From Candidatus Aminicenantes bacterium (GTDB taxonomy: Bacteria; Acidobacteriota; Aminicenantia; Aminicenantales; UBA4085): DNA of 64,000 nt. Positions within the stretch are counted from its first letter, which is position 1, and every line of letters starts with the position of its first letter. Shown piece after piece: positions 49,817 to 59,431 of the stretch. The stretch spans positions 1 to 64,000 of the forward strand of contig JAPKZJ010000070.1 in NCBI GenBank assembly GCA_026393855.1. Reading direction: 5' to 3'. Position numbers and translations under genes: made by a program. The notes below the pieces were generated by a model, which was given only the letters and a program-made list of their open reading frames with translations, had not been told where the DNA came from and searched no databases.

Positions 49817-50892
49817 TGAGAGGCCCGCGTCCCATCCCCGCCGTGCTGGCCGCCGTCCTCCTTTTGCTCGCCGGCGGGTGCGGCAAGAAGGGGAATCTGC
49901 GGCCTCCTTTGCGCCTCGTGCCGCAAGCGGCGGAAGGCCTGCGGGCTTCGCAGCGGGGGGCCCGGATCGTCCTGGCCTGGACCAACCCCGAATCCTACAA
50001 CGACGGCTCGCCCCTGGGCCCCGTCGGATCCGTCGAGATCTGGGAAGGCGCCGCGGCGGGCGATTTCCCGGACGCCGCCCGTCTGGTCAAATCCCTCGCT
50101 GCCGCCGACCTCGAACCGCTGCGGGCAACACCCGATCCGTCGTCGCGCGCCTACGCGATCTCGTTTCTTCCCTCCGGCGAGTCTCCTGCCGCCGGCCGGC
50201 CGAGGCTGTTCGCCTTGCGGGTCGTCGACGCTCGGCGGAAACGGGCCTCCGCGTTCACTCCGCCTATCGGCGTGAATTATGTTCCCGTCCCCCTGCCTCC
50301 GGCCGACGTGCGGGCGGAAGTGAGGGAGGACCGGATCGTCCTGCGCTGGACGCCGCCGACGGCCAATGCCGACACCTCCACGCCGCCGGCGTTGGGGGGG
50401 TACAACGTCTATCGCGCGGAAGGCGGGGCGCCCTTGCGTCGGCTGACCGAACGCCCCTTGACCGAGCCCCCGTTCGCCGACGCGGATTTCCAGTTCGGCC
50501 GCGCCTATCGCTATGTCGTCCGCGCCGTCGCGGCCGCCGACGCCGCGGCCGAGAGCGAGGACTCGGCGCTTCTCAACCTGACGCCGCGCGACGTCTTCGC
50601 CCCGGCTTTGCCGTCGGGGCTGACGGCGACGGCGGGGGGCTCCGTGATCACCCTGCTTTGGGACCCGGGGCGGGAGGCCGACCTGGCCGGCTATAAAGTC
50701 TGGCGTCGGGACGCCGGCGGCGGCGGATGGACGCTGTTGACGGAGGCGCCCGTCGCCGGAAATGCCTATACCGACGTCTCGGCCGCGAAGGGGATCCGAT
50801 ACGAGTATGCGGTTGCCGCCATCGACGCCTCCGGCAACGAGAGCGCCCGCTGTGCTCCGGTTGCCGAGATCCTCAAGGAGGGGCGGGCATGA
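49813..50892 (+). CDS. Lipoprotein with LptM-like start and fibronectin type III repeats
   Basis: 359 residues; the ATG overlaps the hslU stop (ATGA). Lipobox AGGC gives lipidated Cys at about 23, followed at once by GKKGNLRPP, a charged Gly/Pro motif resembling the CGxKGPLxxP start of LptM-type lipoproteins. Three FN3-like modules follow: about 38-155 (IVLAWTNPESYN), 162-258 (IVLRWTPPTAN, GYNVYRAEGG) and 265-355 (ITLLWDPG, GYKVWRRDAG). It is probably surface or periplasmic, for binding. Its place after hslVU suggests co-expression only. Confidence 0.82.
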   Translation: MMRGPRPIPAVLAAVLLLLAGGCGKKGNLRPPLRLVPQAAEGLRASQRGARIVLAWTNPESYNDGSPLGPVGSVEIWEGAAAGDFPDAARLVKSLAAADLEPLRATPDPSSRAYAISFLPSGESPAAGRPRLFALRVVDARRKRASAFTPPIGVNYVPVPLPPADVRAEVREDRIVLRWTPPTANADTSTPPALGGYNVYRAEGGAPLRRLTERPLTEPPFADADFQFGRAYRYVVRAVAAADAAAESEDSALLNLTPRDVFAPALPSGLTATAGGSVITLLWDPGREADLAGYKVWRRDAGGGGWTLLTEAPVAGNAYTDVSAAKGIRYEYAVAAIDASGNESARCAPVAEILKEGRA

Positions 50893-51662
50893 AGTTCGTC
50901 CGCTACGCGCACCGCGACGAAATCGGGGCCGGGATTCTGGAGGAAGACCGGATCCGACCGGTCCGGGGCTCGATCTTCGATTCCGTCCAGCCCGAAGATC
51001 GAACGATTCCCCTCGGCCAAGCGACTCTTTTGGCGCCCGTCCTGCCTTCGAAGATCGTCGCCGTCGGGCTTAACTACAAAGACCATGCCGCGGAGCGGAA
51101 CAAGCCTCTGCCCGACGAGCCCCTGCTCTTCCTCAAGCCGTCCACCGCGGTTATCGGCCCCCACGACGCGATCATCTATCCCCGCATGTCCCGCCGGGTC
51201 GACTATGAAGGCGAGCTGGCCTTCGTCATCGGCCGCCGGGCCTACGGCTTGACCGAGGCCGATAAGGCCGAGGATTATATCTTCGGCTACACCTGCTGCA
51301 ACGATGTGACCGCCCGCGACCTGCAGGACAAGGACAAGCAGTTCACCCGGGCCAAATCGTTCGACACGTTCGCCGCCCTCGGGCCCTGCCTGGTTACGGG
51401 GCTCGACCCCTCGGCCCTGGCCATCCAGACTTTTCTGAACGGCGATCTCCGCCAATCTTCGAATACGTCGAACCTGATTTTCCCGGTGCCGTTCCTGCTT
51501 TGGTTCATTTCCCAGGTCATGACCCTCCTGCCGGGGGATGTGGTTACGACCGGCACGCCCGCCGGGATCGGACCGATGCACCCGGGCGACCGGGTCGACA
51601 TCCGGATCGAAGGCATCGGAACGCTTTCCAACCAGGTGCTGAAAATCACATCGTCCGCATGA
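50889..51662 (+). CDS. Fumarylacetoacetate hydrolase family protein
   Basis: 257 residues from the ATG at 50889 (ATGA overlap with the FN3 gene); an upstream in-frame extension is only out-of-frame reading of that gene. FAH features: [14 protein letters not shown], the metal site in [15 protein letters not shown] (Glu-x-Glu type), [26 protein letters not shown] and [11 protein letters not shown]. Likely a 2-oxo-acid decarboxylase, acylpyruvase or C-C hydrolase of aromatic breakdown; the exact substrate is open. Cytoplasmic. Confidence 0.92.
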   Translation: MKFVRYAHRDEIGAGILEEDRIRPVRGSIFDSVQPEDRTIPLGQATLLAPVLPSKIVAVGLNYKDHAAERNKPLPDEPLLFLKPSTAVIGPHDAIIYPRMSRRVDYEGELAFVIGRRAYGLTEADKAEDYIFGYTCCNDVTARDLQDKDKQFTRAKSFDTFAALGPCLVTGLDPSALAIQTFLNGDLRQSSNTSNLIFPVPFLLWFISQVMTLLPGDVVTTGTPAGIGPMHPGDRVDIRIEGIGTLSNQVLKITSSA

Positions 51663-51672
51663 GGAGGCCCGC

Positions 51673-52317
51673 ATGAAGTTCTTTCTCGACACCGCCAACC
51701 TGGAGGAAATCCGCGAAGTCGCCGGCTGGGGCGTCCTCGACGGCGTGACGACCAATCCCTCGCTGGTGGCCAAGGAAAACCTCAAGTTCGAGGATCTCGT
51801 CCGCCGGATCTGCGGGCTCTGTTCCGGCCCCGTCAGCGCCGAGGCCGTCTCGGAGAAAGCGCCCGAGATCATCGTCGAAGGCCGCCGGCTGGCGGCTCTG
51901 GCCCCCAACATCGTCGTCAAGATCCCCATCACGGTCGAGGGCTTGAAGGCCATCAAGGTGTTGGCCTCCGAAGGGATCGCCGTCAACACGACGCTCATCT
52001 TCTCGGCGGGCCAGGCGCTGATGGCCGCCAAGGCCGGCGCCCGTTTCGTCAGCCCCTTCATCGGGCGGCTCGACGACGTGTCGCAAGACGGCATGGGCCT
52101 GATCGAGGAGATCGCCGGCATCTTCGAGAACTATAGCTTCGACTGTCAGATCATCGTGGCCAGTGTCCGCCATCCCCGCCATGTCATCGACGCGGCCCTG
52201 ATCGGGGCCGACATCTGCACCATCCCGTTCTCGGTGATGGACAAGCTCGTCCGTCATCCTTTGACCGATCTGGGGGTTGAAAAGTTCCTCAAGGACTGGG
52301 GCCAAGCCTTGAAGTGA
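51673..52317 (+). CDS. tal: Transaldolase (TalC/FSA-type small class)
   Basis: 214 residues, the size of the compact TalC/FSA class. [20 protein letters not shown] is the standard start, [13 protein letters not shown] the conserved loop, and the Schiff-base Lys is in [20 protein letters not shown] carries Phe where fructose-6-phosphate aldolase has Tyr (SPYVNRID), which favours true transaldolase in the pentose phosphate pathway. It is last in the hslVU unit, 10 bp after the FAH gene, with GGAGG before the start. Confidence 0.95.
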   Translation: MKFFLDTANLEEIREVAGWGVLDGVTTNPSLVAKENLKFEDLVRRICGLCSGPVSAEAVSEKAPEIIVEGRRLAALAPNIVVKIPITVEGLKAIKVLASEGIAVNTTLIFSAGQALMAAKAGARFVSPFIGRLDDVSQDGMGLIEEIAGIFENYSFDCQIIVASVRHPRHVIDAALIGADICTIPFSVMDKLVRHPLTDLGVEKFLKDWGQALK

Positions 52318-52514
52318 AGGGCGGGCTTTCGGGATGCGTCCAGGCCCCGCTCGTAGGACGGTATGGGGGCGGGAAGGACCTTGAGCCGGGCGAGAAGATC
52401 TGGCATCGTCGTTCTTCAATCCTTGACTGAAATCCAAGCACGTTCAGACCTCGAGGCCTGCTTCTTCTTGGCCGAAAAGATTTTCTTTAAGAAGTTTCCC
52501 TGCCTCGGCCCGCG

Positions 52515-52543
52515 CTGACTTTTCGCCCGAATCATGATATATT
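52515..52543 (+). promoter_or_regulatory. Promoter of the tamB operon
   Basis: CTGACT (52515-52520), 17 bp, TATATT (52538-52543); predicted start near 52550, ATG at 52573. Confidence 0.55.
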
Positions 52544-52572
52544 TTTATACGGAGAAGTGTGGCCCGATCGAG

Positions 52573-55500
52573 ATGAATAAATTCCGCAGGCTTCGCCGTT
52601 TCGTCGTCTCCCTGACGATCCTGGCGCTGCTCGTCGGGGCGGGGATCGTCGTCAAGAACATCGTCCTGCGGCAAATCCGGGTCCGGATCGAGTCGACGCT
52701 TCACTATGCTAAGCTCCGGCTGACCGTCATTCCTCCCGCCATCATCCTCGAGGATGTCCGGTCCGCCACCGCTTCGCCCTACTTCTCGGCCCAGAAGGTC
52801 GTCCTGCGCTTTTCATACCTCACCCTGTTCAAACGAGACCGCCCCTTGACGGTCTTCATCGATCAGCCCGTTGTGCGGCTTTACGAGGCCGACCCATCGC
52901 GGCCGCCCGCCAAACTCGACCTGCGTTTGCCCTTCTCCATCCAGAGCGGCTACATCCTGAACGGCGATTTTTCTTATTGGAGCCGGGGCGTATCCGTCCG
53001 GGCGACGGGCCTGAAAGCGGCGTTCCGGCAGGTCAAGGACAGCTTCACGCTTGAAGTGCTGGCGCCCGAGGCCACCGTCCGGGCGGAGGCCATGGATCAT
53101 CCCGTCAATGGCCGAATCCAGGGCCTGGTTGAAGGAAGGGGCAACCGGCTCTCCCTTCACCGCTTGACCTTCGACGGCCCCGACATCCTGGTCAAGCTGA
53201 ACGGCCTCTTTTTCAATGCCGACCGGCTGACCTACGATCTTCAGGCCCTGGTTCACGCGCCGGCGGGCCGCCTGGCCGATTTTCTGAATCTTCCGTTTAT
53301 TTGGGACGGTCAGCTCGAGGCCGAAGGCAAGGTGTCCAATACCGCGGGCGCGCTGGCCGTGAGTGCCTCCGTCCGCAGCCCCGCGCTGCGCCTCAACGGA
53401 GATCTCGTCGGCCGCGTCGAGGGGCCTCTGATCATGAGCCCGGGTCCGCGCGGAACCCTGCGTCTTACGCTGCACAAGGAATCCGCTCCGGTCGAAAGTG
53501 TCGACATCGACTTCCGGCCCGGTCTCGTTGAGGGAACCGCCAAAGGCTTTCGGGTCGACCCGATCGTCAAGGATTTCCGGATTCCCTGGCCCGTCCGTTC
53601 CCCGGTCGATGGGACCTTCAGGGTCGAGAGCGGGCTGGTCCGGGTCAAGGCGTCCTTCGTCGACGATCCGGCCGCGCTGCCGGCCTCCGGGCGGTTCGCC
53701 TTCCGCGGCCCGATCGACCTGACCTGGAACGGGCGCCAAAAACGGCTCGATTTCAGCTCGGAAAAGCTCGAGACCGTCTTCGGCACCCTGCGGGCCTCGG
53801 GCCGGGTCGAGATCGGCGGTGAAGTCGGCGTCGTCCTCAACGGGAACGTCTCCGACGTCCGGCAGGCCAGGGCGTTCACTTCGCTGATCCTGCGGGATCC
53901 CCTCCGGTTCCCGGAGATCAGGGGGCGAGGGACGACCGAGGTCAAAATCCTGGGGCCGTTTCGAAGCCCCCAGGTCAAGATCGGCTTCTCGCTGGCCCCG
54001 GCCGGTTTTGCCGCGTTCAACGCCGCCGCCGTCGACGGCTTGCTCGAAGTCGCCGGGGGCGAAGTGACGGGCCTTTTTAAGGTCGATGATCCGGACGCCA
54101 AAGGCGACCTCAGGCTGGCGGTCAAAGGCGGGGAGGTCGTCGTCCGCGCCCAGGTGGAGGATGCCCAGGTCGAGCGGATTCTGACCGCCCTGAATCTGTC
54201 GCTTCCGTTCAAGGGCCGCGCCTCCGGCGACCTGACCATCCGATCCTCGCCGGCGGGGCTGGGGCTGACGGGGAACCTGAAAGCCGATGTTCTGGAGGCG
54301 GCCGGCCTGCGGTTGACCGGTGTCACGACGGGGTTGGGATGGAGTTCGCCGTCATCGGAAATCCGGCTCACGGATCTCGAGGCCGGCTTATTCGGCGGCC
54401 GGGTTTTCGGCCGCCTCCGCATCGGCTTCGCGGACAAGACATACGACGCCGACTTAAAAGCCGAGGGCATGGACCTGGCGGGCTTGACCGAAGGCCTGCG
54501 AGGCACTGTGGGATTCGCCTTGGCCGGCCGGGGTTCGTTGGACGGCGAATTCGCCAAGGGCCCTTTCGCCGTCAAGGGCTTGGGTTTCCGCGCCTTCGGG
54601 CCGGCGGACGCGTCCGGTACAATTGAAGCCGGGTTCCAGGCCGGCCGGCCTATGGTTCGCATGGCCGGGAAGCTCGACCCGGGCGGAAACGAGATCTCGG
54701 CTTCGTTCACCGCCCCCGGGGGCGGCGAAGGATTTGTTCTTTCGGCCCGGGGCCATCTCCTCAACCCCGCCCTGTTCGGGTCCTTGACCGGTGTCCAGGC
54801 CGAGCTCGACTTTCTGGCCGATGTCCGGGGCGGCGGGAAGGGGATTCAGGTGGATGGAGCCGTCGACATCAAGGGGAAGCTCCTGCCGATCCCGGGTTTC
54901 CCCCACGCTCTAACCGATTTTTCCGCGCTCATCCGCGTCCAGAACAACAAAGCCGCCCTGCGGTCTTTCCAAGGCCGGCTGGCCGGCGGCGAAGTCCAGG
55001 GTACGGGCGAAGTGCGTTTCGGCAGCCAGGGCCTGGAAACGGCGGATCTTTCCATCGACGGCCGGAGCCTGACGCTGGTCCTGATCGAGGGGACACGCAT
55101 GCTGGCCGATATCGGCCTCCGCCTGGAGGGGACAAACGGCCGGTTGGCCTTATCGGGCAACGTGGACGTCCGGCAATTGTCCTGGCGCCGAGAGTTCTCG
55201 GACAAGCTCGTCTTCGCCTTTTCGCCGCGCCTCGAGCCGAAGGCGGGACGATCCCTGTTCGACGGACTGGCGCTCGACATCCGCCTGCGGGCCGATGAAA
55301 ACGTGCTCCTCGAGAACGCCATGGGCCGGATCCAGAGCCGTTTCGATCTGACTCTGGCGGGCACCGTCGAGGCTCCCGTCGTGCTGGGCGAGATCGAAGC
55401 CCTGCGCGGCGAAGTCTTTTTCCAAGGTCGGACTTTCCGGATTTTGAAAGGCCGGTTGAGCTTCTTCAACCCCGCCTCGATCGAGCCTTATCTCGATTTC

Positions 55501-55986
55501 CGGGGCGAGACGTTCCTCAAGGATTACCGCGTTACGTTCTCCCTGAGCGGCCGGATGGACCGCCTTCAGCCCGAGTTCGCTTCTTCGCCGCCGCTTCCGC
55601 CCGAGGATGTTCTGGCTCTGCTGGCCTTGGGCGAGTCCTTCAAGCGGACATACTCCTACGAGGCCAGTGCGCAAATGGGAACGGGTTCGCTGCTGTCGTT
55701 CCAGCTGGCCGAGCAGGCCCAAAAGCGGGCCGAGAAGCTCTTCGCCCTGGACAGCCTGCGAATCGATCCCTTCGTTCTGGGGGCGTCCACGGAAATGACC
55801 GCTCGCCTGACGGTGGGCAAGAAGATCTCTCGCAACATCATCCTCTTATACTCGACTAACCTGACCAGCCAGAGGGAAGACCTCATCCGGCTGGAATGGG
55901 ACTTCACTCAAAGCTTCGCTCTCGTCGCCGTCCGCGACGAGCGCGGGCGGCTCAGCCTCGATGTCAAGGTTCGCAAGCGGTTCTAA
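52573..55986 (+). CDS. tamB: TamB / AsmA-like outer-membrane assembly and lipid transport protein
   Basis: 1137 residues from the ATG at 52573, inside the transcript; an ATG at 52534 falls on the -10 box. One N-terminal membrane anchor (about 10-29) is followed by a very long beta-rich body of repeated short strands, as in the bridge-like groove proteins. The C-terminal TamB (DUF490) domain is clear: GEIEALRGEVFFQGRTF, FLKDYRVTFSLSGRMDRLQP, PPLPPEDVLALLALG and a final DVKVRKRF. TamB spans the periplasm and works with an Omp85 protein, here encoded next and overlapping by 26 bp. It may carry phospholipid. Confidence 0.93.
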   Translation: MNKFRRLRRFVVSLTILALLVGAGIVVKNIVLRQIRVRIESTLHYAKLRLTVIPPAIILEDVRSATASPYFSAQKVVLRFSYLTLFKRDRPLTVFIDQPVVRLYEADPSRPPAKLDLRLPFSIQSGYILNGDFSYWSRGVSVRATGLKAAFRQVKDSFTLEVLAPEATVRAEAMDHPVNGRIQGLVEGRGNRLSLHRLTFDGPDILVKLNGLFFNADRLTYDLQALVHAPAGRLADFLNLPFIWDGQLEAEGKVSNTAGALAVSASVRSPALRLNGDLVGRVEGPLIMSPGPRGTLRLTLHKESAPVESVDIDFRPGLVEGTAKGFRVDPIVKDFRIPWPVRSPVDGTFRVESGLVRVKASFVDDPAALPASGRFAFRGPIDLTWNGRQKRLDFSSEKLETVFGTLRASGRVEIGGEVGVVLNGNVSDVRQARAFTSLILRDPLRFPEIRGRGTTEVKILGPFRSPQVKIGFSLAPAGFAAFNAAAVDGLLEVAGGEVTGLFKVDDPDAKGDLRLAVKGGEVVVRAQVEDAQVERILTALNLSLPFKGRASGDLTIRSSPAGLGLTGNLKADVLEAAGLRLTGVTTGLGWSSPSSEIRLTDLEAGLFGGRVFGRLRIGFADKTYDADLKAEGMDLAGLTEGLRGTVGFALAGRGSLDGEFAKGPFAVKGLGFRAFGPADASGTIEAGFQAGRPMVRMAGKLDPGGNEISASFTAPGGGEGFVLSARGHLLNPALFGSLTGVQAELDFLADVRGGGKGIQVDGAVDIKGKLLPIPGFPHALTDFSALIRVQNNKAALRSFQGRLAGGEVQGTGEVRFGSQGLETADLSIDGRSLTLVLIEGTRMLADIGLRLEGTNGRLALSGNVDVRQLSWRREFSDKLVFAFSPRLEPKAGRSLFDGLALDIRLRADENVLLENAMGRIQSRFDLTLAGTVEAPVVLGEIEALRGEVFFQGRTFRILKGRLSFFNPASIEPYLDFRGETFLKDYRVTFSLSGRMDRLQPEFASSPPLPPEDVLALLALGESFKRTYSYEASAQMGTGSLLSFQLAEQAQKRAEKLFALDSLRIDPFVLGASTEMTARLTVGKKISRNIILLYSTNLTSQREDLIRLEWDFTQSFALVAVRDERGRLSLDVKVRKRF

Positions 55987-58702
55987 GGTTGTCCGGGCCG
56001 CGGCCGTCGCCGCCCTGGCCTTGATCTTTGCCCTGATCGGAGCCGCTCCGGCCGGAGCCGGTCAGGCCTCGGCCACCGTGACGTCCGTCTCCGTGTTTGT
56101 GGACGGCCTCCCCGCCGACGCCGATTTCGCGGCCCTGGTCCCGATCGCGCCGGGCCTCGCCTTCTCGGCCAAGTCTTGCGACGCCGCTCTCCGACAGCTT
56201 TACCGGACCGGCCTTTTCGCGGATATCCAGATCCTCCGTCGGGAAGGGACGGACATCCGGCTGACCGTTCTGTTGGAGCGCCGGCTGACCACCCGAGCGG
56301 TGACGTTCCGTGGCGGACACGGGGTGTCCTCCCGACTGCTCAGCGAAAGCCTGTTCGCCATCCGTCCCGACGCCCCTTACACGGAGAACTTGCGGGTCCG
56401 GGCCGAAGCTGAGCTGCGCGAGGCGCTGCGTCGGGAAGGCTATCTGAACGGTGTCGTCATCAGCTCGGCCCGCCGGGTCAAGGACCGCCCGGCCGTGGAC
56501 GTCCTGTTCGAAATCGTCCTGGGCGCGCGCTTCACCGTCAGCGCGATCGGTTTCAAGGGCCGGCCGATCGCCGAACCGTCCACCTTGGCCCGGCTCATCA
56601 AAACCAAGCCGGGGAAGCCGTACAATCCGACGGTAGTGGAGGCGGATCTGGCCCGCTTGAAAACCGCTTACAACGATCTTGGGTATCCGCGGGCCGAAAT
56701 CTCACTCCGGGGACGGGTTTTCCACGAATCCGACAACACCGTATCCCTGAATTTTTTCGTCGTCCCCCAGGAGCGGATCGTCATCGAGGTCAGGGGAGCG
56801 AAAGTCGATCAAGCGCCCCTCCGCGCCATCTGGGAGCAGCCTGTCTTCGAGGATTGGGCCGTCGAACGGGCCGAAGCCCGCATTCTCGCCGACCTTCGAG
56901 CCGACGGCTACCTCTTCGCCGCGATCCGTTCCCGGATGGAGCGCACGCCGGAGGAGATTCGAGTCATCCACGAGGCTGTGCCGGGGGAGAAGGTCCGCCT
57001 TCGGGACGTTGTCATCGAGGGCGCGACCCACTTCGCTCCGGACGATCTGAAGCGGGCCCTGGGAGGAACGCCCAGGCTCCCGCTCGGCGGCGCGGCGGTC
57101 TATGACTTGCCGAGCCGGATTATCGACTATTATAAATCGCAGGGCTTCCCGGAGGCCCGGGCCGAGCTGAGCTTCCGATCGGCGGATCAAGCCACCGACG
57201 CCGTGTTGACCATCGTGGAAGGCCCCCGGCAGACGATCGAGCGCGTCACCGCAACCGGAGCCTTGCTCTTTACGGCGGAGGAGCTCCTGACCCAGGTGAC
57301 GGCCGCCGCCGGCGGCGCCTATGTCTCGCCGTCCGTTCAACGGGACGTCGGCCGCTTGGAGGCCTTTTACGCCAACCGGGGCGTACGCGATACGAAGATC
57401 GTCGCCGCCGTCGAGACGGTGGCCGAAAACAGGCATACGGTGGAGTTCCGCATCGTCGAAGGCCGCCGCCTCCGGGTGGAACGGATCGTGGTGGCCGGTT
57501 CCCCGATCACCCAGCGGCGTCTCATCGACCGCCAGCTCCGGCTGCGGGAGGGCGATTGGGCCGGGGCCGAAGCCATCCAGGAGTCCAAGCGGGAGTTGGA
57601 GCGATTGGGGGTCTTTTCCGAGATCCAGATCGAAGAGGTCCCGACCGGCCCGGAGACGGTCGACTTGGTCATCAACCTCCGCGAGGGCGAACGGAACTTG
57701 GTCAGCCTGGGATTGGGACTGGAGACCAAGAACGAACCGATGCGGCTGGACCTGGCCAAGAATGTCATCGGACCACGAGCCACGGCCGAATACACCCGCG
57801 GCAACGTCTTCGGACGGGCCGCCCAGCTCAGCCTGATCAGCCAGTTCAGCGAGCGGGAAAAGAGGGCCGTCGTCTCCTGGGAGGAGCCGTTCCTGTTCGG
57901 CTGGTCGATGCCGATCACTCTGAACGGCTGGGCGGAGAGCGAGGCCCGGGAAAGCTATGGGTTCGACCGCCGGGGCATCAGCCTGAGCGGGTCCCGGACC
58001 CTGGCCTCGGGCTGGATTTCGCTGACGACCTTGCGCTGGGCCAGCACCACCCTGAATTCCTTGGAGATCGCGGCGAACGAAGTCGACCGCCAGTTCTTTC
58101 CCTACTCGGCCACCTCGGTTTCGGAGACCTTCCTCCTCGACCGGCGCGATGATTCTTTCAACCCGGAGCGGGGGACTTTCCTGAGCGGCGTGCTGGAATG
58201 GGCTTATCCGCTGTTTAAAGTCGAGTCGGATTACGTCAAGACCTTCGTCAAGGGCCAGGTTTACCAACCCCTCTTCGGCCGCTGGAATTTGAGCTTGACG
58301 GGCCGGGCCGGATTGGCCATGGGCCGCATCCCCATCCACGAGAGGTTCTTCGCCGGCGGCAGCAACTCCTTCCGTGGCCGGTCTTTCGACCGCCTGGGAC
58401 CCAAAGACATCGGCTCGGATATGCCGGTCGGCGGCAAGGCGATTGTCCTTTTCAACCTGGAGCTGCGTTTCCCCTTGCTGCCTTCCTTGCCGGCCTTGAC
58501 CGGCGCCGTTTTCTATGACGCCGGCAACGTCTTCGCCCACCGCGGCGATTTCAGCCTAGCCGGCTTGGAGAATGCCGTCGGGGCGGGCTTGCGCTACCGG
58601 ACGCCGCTCGGCCCGATCCGCTTCGATCTCGGTTGGAACCTCAACGCGCCGGCCGGGCAGGCCCGGATGAAAATCTTCATCACCATCGGGGACGTCTTCT
58701 AA
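55961..58702 (+). CDS. Omp85-family protein (BamA/TamA-like) with seven POTRA domains
   Basis: 913 residues; the ATG overlaps the tamB end by 26 bp. A signal peptide ends near residue 33 (GAG). Seven POTRA-like modules of about 75-80 residues follow between about 40 and 590; each ends before a new 'V/I-x-x-I/V-x-F/V-x-G' strand (for example AVTFRGGHG, AIGFKGRPI, DVVIEGATH, RIVVAGSPI). The 16-stranded barrel domain occupies about 590-913, with the lid-lock motif as FRGRSFDRLG and an end ITIGDVF. E. coli BamA has five and TamA three POTRAs. It should insert outer-membrane proteins, or pair with TamB. Confidence 0.92.
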   Translation: MSRFASGSKVVRAAAVAALALIFALIGAAPAGAGQASATVTSVSVFVDGLPADADFAALVPIAPGLAFSAKSCDAALRQLYRTGLFADIQILRREGTDIRLTVLLERRLTTRAVTFRGGHGVSSRLLSESLFAIRPDAPYTENLRVRAEAELREALRREGYLNGVVISSARRVKDRPAVDVLFEIVLGARFTVSAIGFKGRPIAEPSTLARLIKTKPGKPYNPTVVEADLARLKTAYNDLGYPRAEISLRGRVFHESDNTVSLNFFVVPQERIVIEVRGAKVDQAPLRAIWEQPVFEDWAVERAEARILADLRADGYLFAAIRSRMERTPEEIRVIHEAVPGEKVRLRDVVIEGATHFAPDDLKRALGGTPRLPLGGAAVYDLPSRIIDYYKSQGFPEARAELSFRSADQATDAVLTIVEGPRQTIERVTATGALLFTAEELLTQVTAAAGGAYVSPSVQRDVGRLEAFYANRGVRDTKIVAAVETVAENRHTVEFRIVEGRRLRVERIVVAGSPITQRRLIDRQLRLREGDWAGAEAIQESKRELERLGVFSEIQIEEVPTGPETVDLVINLREGERNLVSLGLGLETKNEPMRLDLAKNVIGPRATAEYTRGNVFGRAAQLSLISQFSEREKRAVVSWEEPFLFGWSMPITLNGWAESEARESYGFDRRGISLSGSRTLASGWISLTTLRWASTTLNSLEIAANEVDRQFFPYSATSVSETFLLDRRDDSFNPERGTFLSGVLEWAYPLFKVESDYVKTFVKGQVYQPLFGRWNLSLTGRAGLAMGRIPIHERFFAGGSNSFRGRSFDRLGPKDIGSDMPVGGKAIVLFNLELRFPLLPSLPALTGAVFYDAGNVFAHRGDFSLAGLENAVGAGLRYRTPLGPIRFDLGWNLNAPAGQARMKIFITIGDVF

Positions 58703-58703
58703 A

Positions 58704-59411
58704 ATGCGTCGAAACATCCTTCTTTTGGCGGCCACGGCCGGATTCCTCCTCCAGCCTGTTCCCGCGGCGGCTCAGAATCGGCCCGTGGATTGCGTCGCGG
58801 CCGTGGTCAACGGCGGAATCATCACCCGATTCGACGTCGAGGTGGCGGATGCGTTTGGTTTATTCGAGCGGGTGGCCGTGGCCCCCCGGGTCATCTCCGC
58901 CGATCCGAGCGCTCCGAAAAGCCAGGCCCAGACCGCCGCCCCAGCCGCCCGGCGAGCGGCCCTGTTGAACCTGCTGATCGACCAGAAGCTCGTCGTCGAT
59001 CAGGTCCGCCCTTCCGCCGCGGCGCCCGATCCGGCGGCCGTCGACGCGGAATGGCGGAAGCTCCTGGCCCGGGCCGGCGCGGCCTCAATCCGGAGCAGCC
59101 TGGACCGGTTGGGCATGAACGAGGCCGGCGTCCGTCCGTATATCGAAGAGAAGGTGCTGTTCCGAAAAACCCTCGATGATCGCTTTCTGCGGACGGTCAG
59201 CGTCAGCCTGCGGGAAATCGAATCCTTTTATGCCGAGACTTACGTTCCCGCCCGGAAGGCCGAAGGCCAGCCGGCGCGGCCTTTGGTCGAGGTCCTGGAT
59301 GCCATCGAAGCCGAGATCAAGAAGGCCAAGATCGAAGCCCAGGCCACGGCCTGGATCGACGCGCTGAGGGATCAAGCCGGAGTGGAGATTAGAACCGACT
59401 GTTTAAAATAG
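58704..59411 (+). CDS. SurA-like periplasmic chaperone without isomerase domain
   Basis: 235 residues with a signal peptide (about 1-23, AAAQ). VDCVAAVVNGGIITRFDVEVADAF is the SurA N-terminal hallmark, then RRAALLNLLIDQKLVVDQV and a helical core to about 170. No parvulin domain follows; the chain ends with the crossover helix IEAEIKKAKIEAQATAWIDALRDQA. The gene starts 1 bp after the Omp85 gene, so a role in delivering unfolded outer-membrane proteins to that machine is well supported by context. Confidence 0.88.
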   Translation: MRRNILLLAATAGFLLQPVPAAAQNRPVDCVAAVVNGGIITRFDVEVADAFGLFERVAVAPRVISADPSAPKSQAQTAAPAARRAALLNLLIDQKLVVDQVRPSAAAPDPAAVDAEWRKLLARAGAASIRSSLDRLGMNEAGVRPYIEEKVLFRKTLDDRFLRTVSVSLREIESFYAETYVPARKAEGQPARPLVEVLDAIEAEIKKAKIEAQATAWIDALRDQAGVEIRTDCLK

Positions 59412-59431
59412 AGCAGAAACCGGAGATCGCG

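Noticed and set aside
51673-52317. Fructose-6-phosphate aldolase
   Set aside because: The position that is Tyr in FSA (SPYVNRID) is Phe here (SPFIGRLDD), as in transaldolases of the same class.
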